Source: Hermetia illucens (Eukaryota > Arthropoda > Insecta > Diptera > Stratiomyidae). Taken from it: a stretch of 64,000 nt of DNA. Both the position numbers and the translations under genes were made by a program. The notes beneath the pieces are model-generated. The model worked only from the letters and a program-made list of their open reading frames with translations. It was not told where the DNA came from and did no database searches. Numbering within the stretch: the stretch's first letter is position 1; every line of letters begins with the position of its first letter. The stretch lies in contig NC_051855.1 of NCBI RefSeq assembly GCF_905115235.1, forward strand, positions 14,126,388 through 14,190,387, read 5' to 3'. Below are positions 53,191 to 64,000 of the stretch, in pieces.

Positions 53191-54364
53191 TCCAAGTGCA
53201 CCCAACTACTGGCCACTGATTGGTTGATTTTTTTGCACTTCCCATTCCCCAATTTTCACTCTGATTATGTATGGGAAGTCGTCGGGGTCAAGAATTGTGA
53301 GTAATTAGCATACTTCAGCCAATGATACTCCTTAGGGAGAGTGAGCGATTTTTTTTCCTAGATATATTGTATAGATTTGCGAGGTAGAGTCATACTCACT
53401 CGAATGGATCAGGTGACATATATATATATTTTTACTTTACCTTGTAGTCACCGATAAATAATTAAATTTATAGCGTACAGTGTTACGAAAAAAAACAAAC
53501 TCTTACTATATTCTTTCGCAATATTTTTCTTTTATTTTTCATTACAAGCTAAGATATAAAAACTCGCGGATTACTTTTAAATTAAAAAATGTACATCATT
53601 GTGTGTTTTAAATACTTATTGCAGTAAGAGATTATTATTCAATTACTGTTGCAGTGTTTATTGGAAACTTCCATAAATTTGTTTCACCTTAAAGAATATT
53701 GTACTTCGTGTTACTCTCTCGGACGGACATAAATTTTAAATTTTTTTTTTTTCACTTTCCATTTTTTTTTCTCTGATATTCTGCTATTTACATTTCCTAC
53801 GGATTCCCTATCTTGATTTAAAAGAATAGACAAAAACAAACTTATAAATTTTATAAATAATTTCCTAACAAACGGAAAGTATCTCCTCAGCCCAGATAAG
53901 TATCTTATATAATATATATAGTATAAGAGCTTTTTCGTAAAGAGGGTTCCTTAGAATAAATTCATTCTACAATTTTCATTATTTCTACTTGCATACTATT
54001 CCTACTTTGAAGTGATAATGTCTGAGCTTAGGAGTCGACTAGATTACAAGCCTAAAATTGAAAACTATTGCTCCTGTGGGATTTGGAATGACTAAAAGAA
54101 ATAATAGAGATATACTATCAAAAAGACAAGATGTAGATTTTCGTTCAATAACCATGAATTTATTTATTAAATAAATAAATGAATTTAATCATTAAATAAA
54201 TGAATTTGTTTATTAAATAAAATTCATGGCCAACAGCAATTGAATTAAATAAACCCAATTGCTATTTTGATTGGATTATTCTAACTAATTTGGGTGAATT
54301 CCAGTTTTTTCATTCACAATTATTAGTTCGTCTTGAATATTGGAACAGTAGATATATCACACAT
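53191..54364. other. Intergenic region between Ank2 and Sirt1 3' ends
   Basis: AT-rich, with no gene. Includes a TA microsatellite near 53420 and the palindromic AT array at 54151-54230. Confidence 0.45.
54151..54230. repeat. Palindromic ATTAAATAAATGAATTT array downstream of Sirt1
   Basis: CCATGAATTT at the left and its complement AAATTCATGG at the right bracket repeated TTATTAAATAAATGAATTT-like units. On the minus strand it offers several AATAAA hexamers about 140-210 bp past the Sirt1 stop, so it may serve as the poly(A) region. Confidence 0.55.
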
Positions 54365-55412
54365 TCACGAAATTACGAACTTTTTTTTCGAAGGGGGACT
54401 GTCACAATCATCGACCTGATCGCTATTACGTTTCATATTCTCGTCGCAGTCAATGGATTTACTATAATTTAACACAAAATCACAATACTCATTGGATAGA
54501 AGCTTTTCCATTTTGAATGGGGATTCTACATCACTACTATTATTGGATTCAATATTAGGACGTCTACTTTCGATATCAATATCAAGGTCATCATCATCAT
54601 CGCCATCATCATCACTACTATCGTTAAGATTAAAACTAGAAATTTGAGCTCCAGGAAAAATATATATGCCGCTCTTCATATGATTCCAGTAAGTACCCTC
54701 AATTGGGTGATCAGATATACCAACCTCGAGTGATTCTTTAGATAATTTCGCACTTTGTAAGGTTACAGGACAAATAATACTATTACAACTGCTCTCTTCA
54801 CTTTCAAGTGAACGTGATGAAGACGATGGTTTTGGTGTCACCTGCGTCTGCTCCTTACTATCTTTTCTAGGAAAACCCGGATTCCTTGCTATTTCTATGT
54901 TAAAATTGTGAATTTCACTTGCATCGCCTATTACAGATTGTTGAAGTTCCTCGCTATGGCAGTCTGGGGGTGGAATATGAGGTTTTTCCTCACTCACAAG
55001 ATTAAAGACTGAATTTGGCGATGAACCCGAACTTAACGGAGATGAATCTGAACCGCTTTCATCACCTTGTTTTAATGTTAACGAAGAGGGACGATGATGT
55101 CCTTTATGGTCAAAATAATATTTCCTGTCACTATTACTATCAATTTTATTACTAGTACTTATAACACTACCAGCAATAGAAGACGAAGTAGTTTCAAAGC
55201 CACTATCACCAAATCCTCCCAGACTACTATTCGATGCTAAACCGGATTTAGATAACTGTGTGTCCGTAGTATCATCATTCCCGAGTAGAAGAGTTTTATC
55301 AGCACCCTCCGTTTCATGAAACATTCGATTAATGTTGCGTAGACTTGGCTTTAAATGTCGCTCTTTTAGTAGAGTTGATCCTTCAGAGAGCTTTGTGTAG
55401 TCACCACTCAAT
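54365..55412 (-). CDS. Sirt1: Sirt1 exon 2 (C-terminal tail)
   Basis: Encodes the end of the deacetylase fold (LSGDYTKLSEG) and then about 330 Ser/Asp-rich residues ending SPPSKKKFVIS. PPSKKKF could act in nuclear import. Confidence 0.88.
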
Positions 55413-56829
55413 CTACGAAATACAAGCAGAGTCTGCATAAATTTTACCATATCTCGCTCGTTAATTATACTCACAAATTGCACAACTGCGTGATTATTGT
55501 ATCCGAATCGCCCAACAATTCTACATCAAAATTAAAATTATTCAACCGCTCACGATTTATTAGAATTTGTGGAATATTCGGTGCTATCGAGCGTGGTATC
55601 AATGCAACCGGATGTACTTTTAGGGATGAACCAATAACGATAAGTAGATCGCACTTATTCTTGTCACAAGTTATAGCCGTATGGAAGGATTCAGGCAATC
55701 CTTCACCGAAAAACACAATATCTGGTTTCATGATCCCTTTCTCAACCAACTGACTGTACAAGACACTAGTGCCGTTTTCATCTCCGCTTCCATAGCTAGT
55801 AAGTTCCACACTAGATTCCTCATTACATTTAGGACACATAGGGATACGTTGGGCAAATATATCATCCCTGATTGTATCCGCAGTTGCTTTGAATTTGCAT
55901 TTAGTACAACTGGCTGTCGCGAATGAGCCATGGCATTCAATTACGTTCCGAATACCTGCCACCTGTTCCAATGTATCAATATTCTGTGTATAATTCCGCA
56001 ATAACTTATTCTTATCCTCAAGCATCTTAATAAATCGATGGCAAGTCGATGGACGAAATTGTCCAGGATATATTTCTCGGGCAAATTTGAAAAACGGCCG
56101 GGGATCACGTGAGAAGTATTGGATATCAAACATTGCTTGAGGATCTGGTAGACTCGGAAAATCTTTGGCAAGACGACTATAGATTCCATCGCTCGAACGA
56201 AAGTCTGGAATACCACAAGATACTGAAACACCAGCCCCGGTAAGGACTATGATATTTTTGCAGGTCTGTAATAATTCTACCACATTTTCGATTGTGTTAA
56301 TATGACGTAGCTTCTGGCGTTTGGGAGGTTCAGATAGCATATTTGCTAGTATACGCCAAAGCGTTCTGTCTGAGAGATCTTCTGGTATGACTGATCCATT
56401 AGGTAGAATTTGTGAAAGGATTTCGCGTGGATCATTTCCCGAGGTCATCTGCCTTTGCACCCATAGTGACGGTTTCATCTTTGGTTTCCATTCGTGACCA
56501 GAGAATTCCGAGAACCCTGTGAGACTTGAGAATTCCGAATCGGTATCAGACTCTGCCTCTTCATCGCCATCATCATTTTCATCAGTATGCTTGCTCCCAC
56601 TGGAAGCGTTGTCATTATCTTCGATATTGCTTATACGTTTTTTTATAATAGGACTTTTTCTGATTCGACGGTAATCAGGATTATGATGAAAAATATCCTG
56701 GGCGGTAATTACTTCTTCGATTCCTAAGATTCCTTGCTGCGTTGTAGAAGTTATCGCTGACTCGTCCTGATTAATTTCATCATTTATATTAGAAGACATG
56801 ATCGCCGTTGTCGATTGCCATTGACTCAT
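54365..56829 (-). CDS. Sirt1: NAD-dependent protein deacetylase SIRT1/Sir2, two exons, 800 aa
   Basis: Removes acetyl groups from histones and other proteins using NAD+, mainly in the nucleus. Exon 1 is 56829..55475 and exon 2 is 55412..54365, with a 62-nt intron between (GTGAGT..CGTAG). The join reads IITQLCNLLSGDYTKL, matching human INELCHRLGGEYAKL. The length is close to that of Drosophila Sir2. Sirtuin core: LTGAGVSVSCGIPDFRSSDG (about aa 196-215), TQNIDTLEQVAG, catalytic His in CHGSFATASC (about 300), zinc Cys pairs (about 308/311 and 332/335), KPDIVFFGEGLPE, GSSLKVHPV and FDVELLGDSD. The long tail is Ser-rich and disordered-looking with an acidic patch (DDDGDDDDDLDID). The start is the first ATG of the open frame (MSQWQSTT); a second ATG ten codons on (at 56799, MSSNINDE) is also possible. 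It converges with Ank2. Confidence 0.95.
55475..56829 (-). CDS. Sirt1: Sirt1 exon 1 (N-terminus and catalytic core)
   Basis: 451 codons plus two bases. Carries the acidic N-terminal region (DENDDGDEEAESDTDSEF) and the entire Rossmann and zinc modules. Confidence 0.93.
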
Positions 56830-57049
56830 TAATCCAGAAAACAATCCAATTTACTGTAATACGATTGGAGAAATAAACGCGGAGAATGCTGTGCGACTCT
56901 TAATGCTAAATATCACATTTGTTCTTAAGCGACGGACGGATCTTCAGTGGGGAATAACTAAAAGATGTTTTTCAAGCGAAAGCGCTGGCGTATTTTCTTT
57001 TTTGTAAAAATGGTAACACTAAAATAGATGCGAGGAATGGTTTAATCGA
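56830..57049. other. Sirt1 upstream flank
   Basis: About 220 bp of non-coding DNA before transposon sequence begins, so the Sirt1 promoter is apparently compact or interrupted. Confidence 0.4.
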
Positions 57050-57850
57050 TTGAAAAATAATAATTCTGAAGGTTGCAACCAACCACCAAAAAGGTTTGAA
57101 GGTGAAGAACTGTCGATTTATTCATCGCCCAGGCCCTTAAGAAGGTTCAAGACAGAACTAAGCCAAGTTTATCGGAGCCCAGAAAGCGAGGAACCGCAGA
57201 GAGGGAAATGCTCCCAAACAACCCAAACATGAACCCAAGAGGGGAGAAAGTTCAGGTAGGTCAGTGGTAAAGGCAGGAATCAGGAAGCCCGCCATTAGCT
57301 ATGCTAGTGCGGTCAAGGGCATTCGGCTAGCCATTCTGCTAAAAATGTTCCCGAGCAAATAGTCATTCGTGAGGAGCAGGAAACTACCGAAGACCAGGCA
57401 GATGTGCAATGGATGGACTACGAAACTTGTATTCACCGGGATATGCTTTCAACAAGGTCACGTACAGGTGGACTGCGCGATGGAGGGACACTGCTGTGTC
57501 TTAGGACCATAGTTCCGAAATTGCCAGGCTGGGAAGGAGCAGAACGGTCAACATGTGCTGGGATGATATACCAGGAGCACACATGGTGACAGTGTTTCGC
57601 CCGCAACAGTAGAGAAGGAAGATCTCATGGACCTCCTAATCGCTCAAAATACGCGATCATTGAGTCTTCAGAAACAAGGTGAGGGAGCAAGGGTAGACTC
57701 CTCACGATTGGGGTAGATGACCGATCCCTAGAGACAATCAAACGAACGATTTGGCAATATACCTGTGCAAGTGCACAGGGAAAAACCCAGGAAAGACACC
57801 TTGGAGAAGACACTGAGTAGAAAGCATACTGGAGTCCCAAAGAAATCTCG
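57050..57850 (+). mobile_element. LINE ORF1 fragment (Loa/R1-like)
   Basis: Pieces in three frames read AILLKNVPEQIVIREEQETTEDQADVQ, then FLGPTVPKLPGWEGAE-like wording (TIVPKLPGWEGAERSTCAG), DIPGAHMVTVFRPQ and RLLTIGVDDRSLETIKRT. This order resembles ORF1 of Loa/R1-type non-LTR elements (TVPKL..WEGA, DIP..H....FIP, LT..IDD.SLE.L). Dead. Confidence 0.6.
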
Positions 57851-57859
57851 AAAGCCATA

Positions 57860-58600
57860 GAGGCGGAAAGGACTGGATCAGTTAAGAAAGTAGATCTGCT
57901 GCCCAGTGAAGGGCCGAAGCTGGAAGACTTTCCGTGTACTTGAAGTGCATCCGGACCCTAAAGGAGTTGTGCGGCAGGTGAGACTAAAAACAACGGCCAG
58001 GGACAACGTTCATTGGGTTGTGCATCACCTCGTCCCTCTTCCTCCGAAAGAGGAGAAGGAACTACCTTCAGAGGAACAACACCATCTAAAAGAGCAGCCC
58101 CCAGAAGCGTCTCATGTTCTTCGACAGCCTCGGACACGGGCTAGAACTAGAGCGCACCAATTGTCTTTATCGTATGTTGCGATGTTGCTATGTATGCACC
58201 TATTAGTCTGTAAAGTCGGTACTGGGTCAGGGGAACCAATGTTGGAGTCGAAGATGGTTGAGAGTGGAGAACTCCAGCTTAAAGTGTTCGAGCTCAAATA
58301 TAGCCATCTCACCTCTGTGAATTTCACGTCGGATTGGGAAATTATCACACAGCAGATGGAGAGGTTCTCCAAGATTTGCGAGCGATTAGTAAAACAAGAG
58401 ACACGAAACTATTGTAATAATTTGAAATCTCCAGTTCGGGACTGGACAACTGGCGATATTATCAGAGAATTAACCGAATCATACAAAGTTAAGCGAGTCC
58501 GACAATAAAGGGAATAAGTTCTAGGATCTTGGGGTGATGGGTCCTTTCCAAGTATTATTTATAGGTTTTGAGGAAGAGGCAGTGGAGATCCTATCGCAGC
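57860..58600 (+). mobile_element. BEL/Pao fossil: end of pol and an envelope-like region
   Basis: An open stretch begins WKTFRVLEVHPDPKGVVRQVRLKT..VHHLVPLP, the usual C-terminus of BEL/Pao pol. It runs on into a hydrophobic segment and an extracellular-looking, Cys-containing stretch that resembles the start of an env-like region found in some BEL/Pao elements. It is partial, no LTRs were identified, and its age is uncertain; this piece is less decayed than the other BEL/Pao remnants here. Confidence 0.65.
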
Positions 58601-58689
58601 TTTATTAACCCAGGCTGATGTTCATCGGTCCATCATGTATGAAGGACATTGTAAGAGGGAGTCGTCGGTTGCCAGGCTGGTGCTGTCTA

Positions 58690-60310
58690 AAGGAATGGAT
58701 CACAGGTACGTAAATCGCTCATGGTGCATCCGAAATAGGGGTGATCTTCAAGGGCTCTCAGTTGGTGGTAAAGGAATCGACAGCGATGTTTGAAAAGGAC
58801 GTCTGCATCCTTTATGTTGTTTCCTTTAATATTAGGGAGGTATGTCGCAGAATTATGGAGAATTGAACCAAAACCTATGGCGGCGACTCCGCGTTTTAAC
58901 TTTTTAGTGACGAATTTCAATTTTCCTAACTCCCGAGGAGCCAAGTATAGAAGCCATGAAAGAGGAGCTCGAGAAAAAAATTGATAAGATAGAGACGTCG
59001 AAACAATATATTCCACATGGGTGCGCTAATTGATGTTGACAGGCTTAATTTAGACCAGGTAATATATAATGAAAAAGTGATATACACCTGCGCGAGGATT
59101 GACTGCCGTGCATTTCCTGCGGATCGTCCTGTCGAAGCTTTGAAGGGCTTCGGCCACGTTGGTAGCCTATGCTGGGCTAAGAGGGCTTTAGTGGCAGGAA
59201 ACAGGGCTCGAGAGAAAAGGTTTTTCAAAGCAGCTGAGGCCTCAGAAACTTGGGCAGTAGACGACCTGACTCCGAGATTGGATTTAAATTTGAAATTTAA
59301 GAGATTCCCATGTATTTTATATTTGGTTTTGGCTTGAGAGTGCCGCTGGCAATGCGAAGATGAAGGTAAAAACTTTCTGGCATTGTGCGCCAGTGGCAGT
59401 CCCCGCAGGGGTTTCTGAAGTAAATAACCCCAGACTTAAAAGAATTAACGGGGCGGGCCCACCGGCTGAAATACGCGATGATCCTATTAGTGAAGTGTTT
59501 GGGGGAGAGAGGCTAGTGAGGGCCTGGGCCCACGCGCATATAGGATGGTGTCGTCAGCGAAGAGGGTCCCTCCTGATGCGAGAGGACCATTGTCGTTGGT
59601 GAGTAAAGCAAGCGTGAGGCAACCTGGGCTGCTGTTGGCGTAGGGGAAGGGAAATGTCATGAAGGAAAATGTTAAAAGGTTTGTGGGAGGGACTCTTGAG
59701 TCTACAGGGAAGTCGATGGAGCGAAATCTATCGAAGCGCACATGGCAAGTTCTGTTGGAGATGAAGTCTACAAGGATTCTAAATAAAGGGACGGGGTAAT
59801 TGGTCTGGGTTAGCTTGAAAAGCAAGCCCTCTTTCCAGACTGATTCGAATGCCTTTTCAAGACTTAAGGCGTAAGCTACGTTGCACTGCCTATTTTCCAG
59901 GTGATCGAGGATGTGGTCTTGCAGGTAAAGGATTGCCTTTTCGGTCGATCTGAGGTTTTTCGAGCCGAATTGATTAAGTGGAATGATACAGGAGTAGTGT
60001 CTGTTGAGGTGAATTGGTAGCATACGGTCGAAAATTCTTCCAATATTGGAAAGAAGAGAAATAGACCTCATATCTTTGAGATCGCCTGACCACCCCCTCT
60101 TAGGAATAGGTATTAGGAGAGCCAATTTCCAGGATACAGAGAAGTGTCCGTTATTCAGGTAGTTGTTGGAGAGGATGGAGGAGGAGATACAATCTGGGCC
60201 CGATGAGTTTTTATTGTTGGATCGGATGAGTGCAAGTTCAATTTGGGAAGTAAAGAAGAAGGCGAACGGGCCGTTCCTGACTCGGGGCCAGATGTCTGCT
60301 ATTTAAAATT
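58690..60310 (-). mobile_element. Jockey-like LINE reverse-transcriptase fragment
   Basis: The minus-strand frame 60125..59487 reads LLIPIPKRGWSGDLKDMRSISLLSNIGRIFDRML, NQFGSKNLRSTEKAI, ALSLEKAFESVWKEGLLFKL, SIDFPVDSRVPPTNLL and GTLFADDTILYARG, colinear with Jockey-clade RT (RPISLLSNI.KIFE, FGFR..HST, LDIEKAFD.VW..GLL, GVPQGS, YADDTAIYA). RT residues are changed (VPQGS to VPPTN). Two more decayed frames to the left (58687-59228) probably continue the same element. Confidence 0.8.
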
Positions 60311-60323
60311 TGTTATTTGTTTA
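60292..60323 (+). repeat. 32-bp exact direct repeat, copy A
   Basis: A word starting ATGTCTGCTATTTAAAATTT recurs identically at 62438-62469, 2146 bp downstream. Confidence 0.8.
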
Positions 60324-62437
60324 CCGATACACAGGATCATGTGACCTTATATTTTTATGGACTTAAAACTCAGGCAATAGATGGGGTGTCCAAGGGGGTG
60401 GTGTCGAGAATTTGCTGTAAATGCATAGTGAGGCTGATGGCATGGTGGTCGAAATGAACTGCCAATTAGGAGTAGCTAATGACACATGCTGAGAGATTAG
60501 ACTATATCATAAAGCCGTCTAGGAAGGAAGGTCGGCGAGGACAGGATGGTACTGCCGCGTTAATGTCCGCGCTAAGGGATGGGCCTAACTGGAACCAATC
60601 AAAGAGGACTTTGCCGTTTTCATTGTTATCTCGGTCGCCCCAAGTCTCATCCGTGGCGGGGAGTTTGCCGCCAGAGAGGAAAGCGTCGGCATGTTGATAA
60701 GTGGAACCTCAAAAATAATTAATTTTATAATTTTGTTTTGTTTTTTTTTAATACATAATAAAAAAAATAATAAATTCGCCATTCTGTTATTTTTAAAAAA
60801 TATTGGAGGTGCCACATATTGAAGAGAAGTCTACATAATAGGAGCAAATTTTTAACTCGGCCCACCACAGAAAACTGAGTACTTCCTCGGGCAACATCTT
60901 TTTTCATAGGTGTCTAGTTTTTCCATAAAAAATATAAATAAATTATTGTAAAAGCAAGTAGTTGGATAGTTTGCGGTCCCATTGAATTAAATTATTTTTT
61001 TATTAAAAAAAAAAATAATAATTAAACAATGTTGAAATTTCGAGCATCACACTGGACCACCACCTTAAAATTCGAGCACACCGGTACATTTCCTAGCTCT
61101 CTGCGTCGCTCTTTAGCTGTTTTTATCATCCAAAAAATTTAAGGCTGATAGTACTACCGTATTTGCAGTAGTGAAAAAATCTATTAGTTATTTGGCAACA
61201 AATTATTCTGATTTTTGAAAAAATTCAAATACAAAACCATCCTATTCACTACATACATAAACACTTATCAGTCTGTCCTGCTCAGAACCGTACCACTAAT
61301 GCCAGTTTCATTGTAGCCAATGAAGAGAAATTTTGCCCGCCAAGATGTCGATTTGTGGTGGATACAACATAAATATAATTTATATCACGAAACGTGAAGG
61401 AAAAATAGTTCAAATGGAAATATCACATCACGACCCGTCCGTCGGAAAAATTGAGGCTAAAAATTTATCGAACATAGTTAATCGCCCTACTCACCACATA
61501 TATTCCTCAACACTAAATTTTCCACTAATAATACAATGTAATTTTCCAAATACATGCAATGTTTTCGTTTCACGTGAAAAAAAAAACCACATTGATGGAG
61601 CGACGAGCAACGCGTGCCTTTTCCCTCCACACCTTGACATGAAGTGTGTTCTCTCTGGTTGGGATTAAGTGTATATAAACTTCCTAACGTCGAAGTCTGG
61701 AAAAGGTTGTACGAAATAGTCAAGATGCTTTGATTTATGTATGTGTGAGTGAAGCCCACATCTTTTGACTTGGTAGTCACCACACTGAGCCAAGCATGTT
61801 ATTTTCCTGATATCACGGAAAATATGGGCAGTAACACAAAGCACCCCTCTGTCATCCGGAAGAATTGAGATGAGCACTATAATTCGAGAAAACTAACAAT
61901 TGTCATTGAGGAGTGATGGTACAAAGCTTGGTTTTCGTGGTTTTGATAGTGAATGGGGGTGGTTGCGTGAGCTACAGCTGAGCTGCCATCTAACGTCGAA
62001 AACTAATACTATCCAATATGTTTCTTTTACCGAAAATATCTTCTAAGCAATTGAGCGCTCGCATCTCAAAGCATTGACGATAGTGATATAGATAGGTACG
62101 TCTCTGGGTTGTCCAGTTTTTGAGATTGAACCCACTATACCTTATCGTCGGTTTAAGATGATCTCTGTCTTATTTAGGGCTTAGTCGACTTCAACTGCCA
62201 AAAAATACATTCCTTGGACATCACAAGTGCGAAAACCAATTAATACACCTCTTGACGTTTAGATGAAACTCTGATTTAAACAATGGAGAATGATGCCATT
62301 CATTTCAAATATGGGGTTTCACTTTCACTATTGCAAAGCATTCTTCTTCGAAATTATTCAATAAACAGGTGGAAAACATCTGCTTGTGTTATACAACGAG
62401 TCTGGCATGCAGATGTTATTCTATTTCTTTGCATTCC
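60324..62437. other. Intergenic region, no gene recognised
   Basis: Mixed AT-rich and moderately GC DNA. A frame at 61333-61668 (111 codons) has no recognisable family. No RNA gene seen. Confidence 0.4.
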
Positions 62438-62469
62438 ATGTCTGCTATTTAAAATTTGTTATTTGTTTA
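62438..62469 (+). repeat. 32-bp exact direct repeat, copy B
   Basis: Identical to 60292-60323. The flanks differ on both sides. Confidence 0.8.
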
Positions 62470-62859
62470 TGAAAATTGCAAGCCTTTCCTGTTACCCCAC
62501 AATGGAAACTCATTGATTTATAACTCATATTTTGGAATACCTTTAGTATCGTGATAATACATAGGAGCATGAAGTCTTACATTTTTGTTGAGCATAAAAA
62601 CCTAACAGACATTTGCTGACCCCACACGAACTGTTCCACAATCTTCATCTGAACGTTGTTATCGATGGATCCATAAGAACCATATGCCACCGAGAGCGAA
62701 CGAAATTGTAGTTAATTTTATTAAATATGGAGGCGACCAAATGCACCAACATCAACCGGGTACAATGAATTAATGCCTAACGAGTCCTCACTCCCCTATG
62801 CGTCAATCGGCATAAAAAATATAATCAGCTTCGTGAAGAACTAATTGAGCTCTTTCATT

Positions 62860-63065
62860 CGATACCCCGCACGACCACATTCTGTGAAAAATAATTACAC
62901 CCCTGTTTCACATATATGGGGATCCCCCTTTAAACAAAGTGCAAAATTTTGCCGTCCATTGTATGTAAAGGGATTCATAGACCAAACGTTCCCACTAAAT
63001 TTCGTGACAATTTTTTTAGCCGCTTCCGAGTAAATCGGGTGTAACAGACAGACAGATAGACCCGT
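62860..63065 (+). repeat. Dispersed repeat ending in ACAGACAGACAG
   Basis: Compact non-coding block containing GTAAAGGGATTCATAGACCA, ACGTTCCCACTAAATTTCGT and CGCTTCCGAGTAAATCGGGT, closing with a short (ACAG)n tract at 63044-63060. The layout, a conserved body with a simple-repeat tail, is that of a SINE or a LINE 3' end. Confidence 0.5.
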
Positions 63066-64000
63066 GAGTGGTTGCCAGACCTCACATCAGGCGCGACCCC
63101 AGTTGGTGAATAGGGACATACCTATTGGTGTGTAAGCCTAAACAAAGGGGGTGTGAAGGAGGCCCGAAATAGGAGGCCCGCATGATTTTTCTCCACGGCC
63201 TGGAGTCATCTAATTCGCATGGATGAGGAGATCCGACAATATCTAAGGTACATAGAAAAAGAAAACATTGTAAATCGTGTCTCAAGTAAAGCGATGGCAT
63301 AGTAATATAGATATTTACACAAAACTCAGAACTATTCATAAGAACTCAACCACTAAAAAGTTTCCATATTTAAATAAATTTTGCGTATCACTCCGTCACC
63401 GCTGACCGAACCTGACTGGATTCATTCAAGAAAATTTTTCTATGGAGATCTGTGTCGTTGTTTGATCAAGATTTCTCATACGATTTCACCTGAGACACAG
63501 GTAAAATTCCTCAAACATCCATGGCACTGAATGAGCACCCTTGCTACCGGCGTCGCGAACGGTGAGGAGGAATGTCGATGAACGGAGGTGAACTAAACCA
63601 CGCAGGTAGCGCAGGTTATAATAATATCATGTGGTGGTTTGTAATATAACCACTGGGAAAATAGATGATTTCATTTAGGTTTTTGGCGTTTTTATTTTTA
63701 GATTAATTAAAATTAATAATAGTTCTCCTGAAATTGTAATTAAGATACAATTTGACTCGGATTTAGGTTTAAGTGAAATTTTTCATTGACTTATCGAATC
63801 TGAAGTTGCAAAGATAAAATTCCCAATAATCGTGAAACGTTTTAAAGAAAAAAGATTATAAAAAAAAAGATACTTCTGAAAATTCACATGAAAAAAAAAT
63901 GGTAATATCAGAGTAGCAATCTTAATAATTTATTCCATATTTACGAACTTATCTAAGAGTGGAGTTTAACTTATGATCTGCATTAGATTAACTACTTCAA
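63066..64000. other. Right edge, no feature
   Basis: AT-rich DNA with no supported gene or repeat; continues beyond the window. Confidence 0.4.

Noticed and set aside
61333-61668. 111-codon frame at 61.3 kb
   Set aside because: No recognisable domain and no splice or neighbour support.

Overview
This is a eukaryotic window, almost certainly from a true fly (Diptera). It is AT-rich, its genes have GT-AG introns, and its proteins resemble Drosophila and vertebrate orthologues (recognised from memory; no search was run). Long introns packed with decayed transposons suggest a fly with a large genome. I cannot name the species.

Five host genes can be read. (1) 125-1434, minus: the 5' part of a ceramide kinase gene (two coding exons; the rest lies beyond the left edge). 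(2) 10070-13966, plus: a complete eight-exon gene for mitochondrial delta-1-pyrroline-5-carboxylate dehydrogenase (ALDH4A1 type, 571 aa). (3) 17422-17877, minus: the two 3' coding exons of a PLGRKT-like membrane protein. (4) 23709-49801, plus: a giant ankyrin (Ank2 type), reconstructed here as 12 coding exons with matching phases, 6417 nt and 2138 aa. It has an N-terminal leader, about 24 ankyrin repeats, the ZU5-ZU5-UPA block, a death domain and an acidic then Ala-rich tail. (5) 54365-56829, minus: a complete two-exon SIRT1/Sir2 deacetylase gene (800 aa), convergent with ankyrin.

The rest is a transposon graveyard. There are Ty3/gypsy remnants at about 3.0-4.3, 16.3 and 24.7-25.7 kb. BEL/Pao remnants lie at about 8.2, 18.7, 51.4-52.4 and 57.9-58.6 kb. 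LINE pieces of R1-like, R4/Dong-like, Jockey-like and Loa/R1-like type lie at 8.7, 27.6, 28.4, 29.9, 44.3, 52.5, 57.1 and 58.7 kb. There are three mariner-type elements (10.7, 33.0 and 43.2 kb), a TIR element at 1.7-2.8 kb, a MITE at 12.1 kb and several dispersed short repeat families. None of the mobile elements looks active.

The genes do not form a pathway. Ceramide kinase (lipid signalling), P5C dehydrogenase (proline catabolism), a small membrane protein, the membrane-skeleton adaptor ankyrin and an NAD-dependent deacetylase are simply neighbours. I found no convincing novel system. The most useful results are the exon-resolved gene models and a few structural oddities: a predicted 39-nt intron, a NAGNAG acceptor, a TIR element with nested GAATTTTCC arrays, and unexplained direct repeats.
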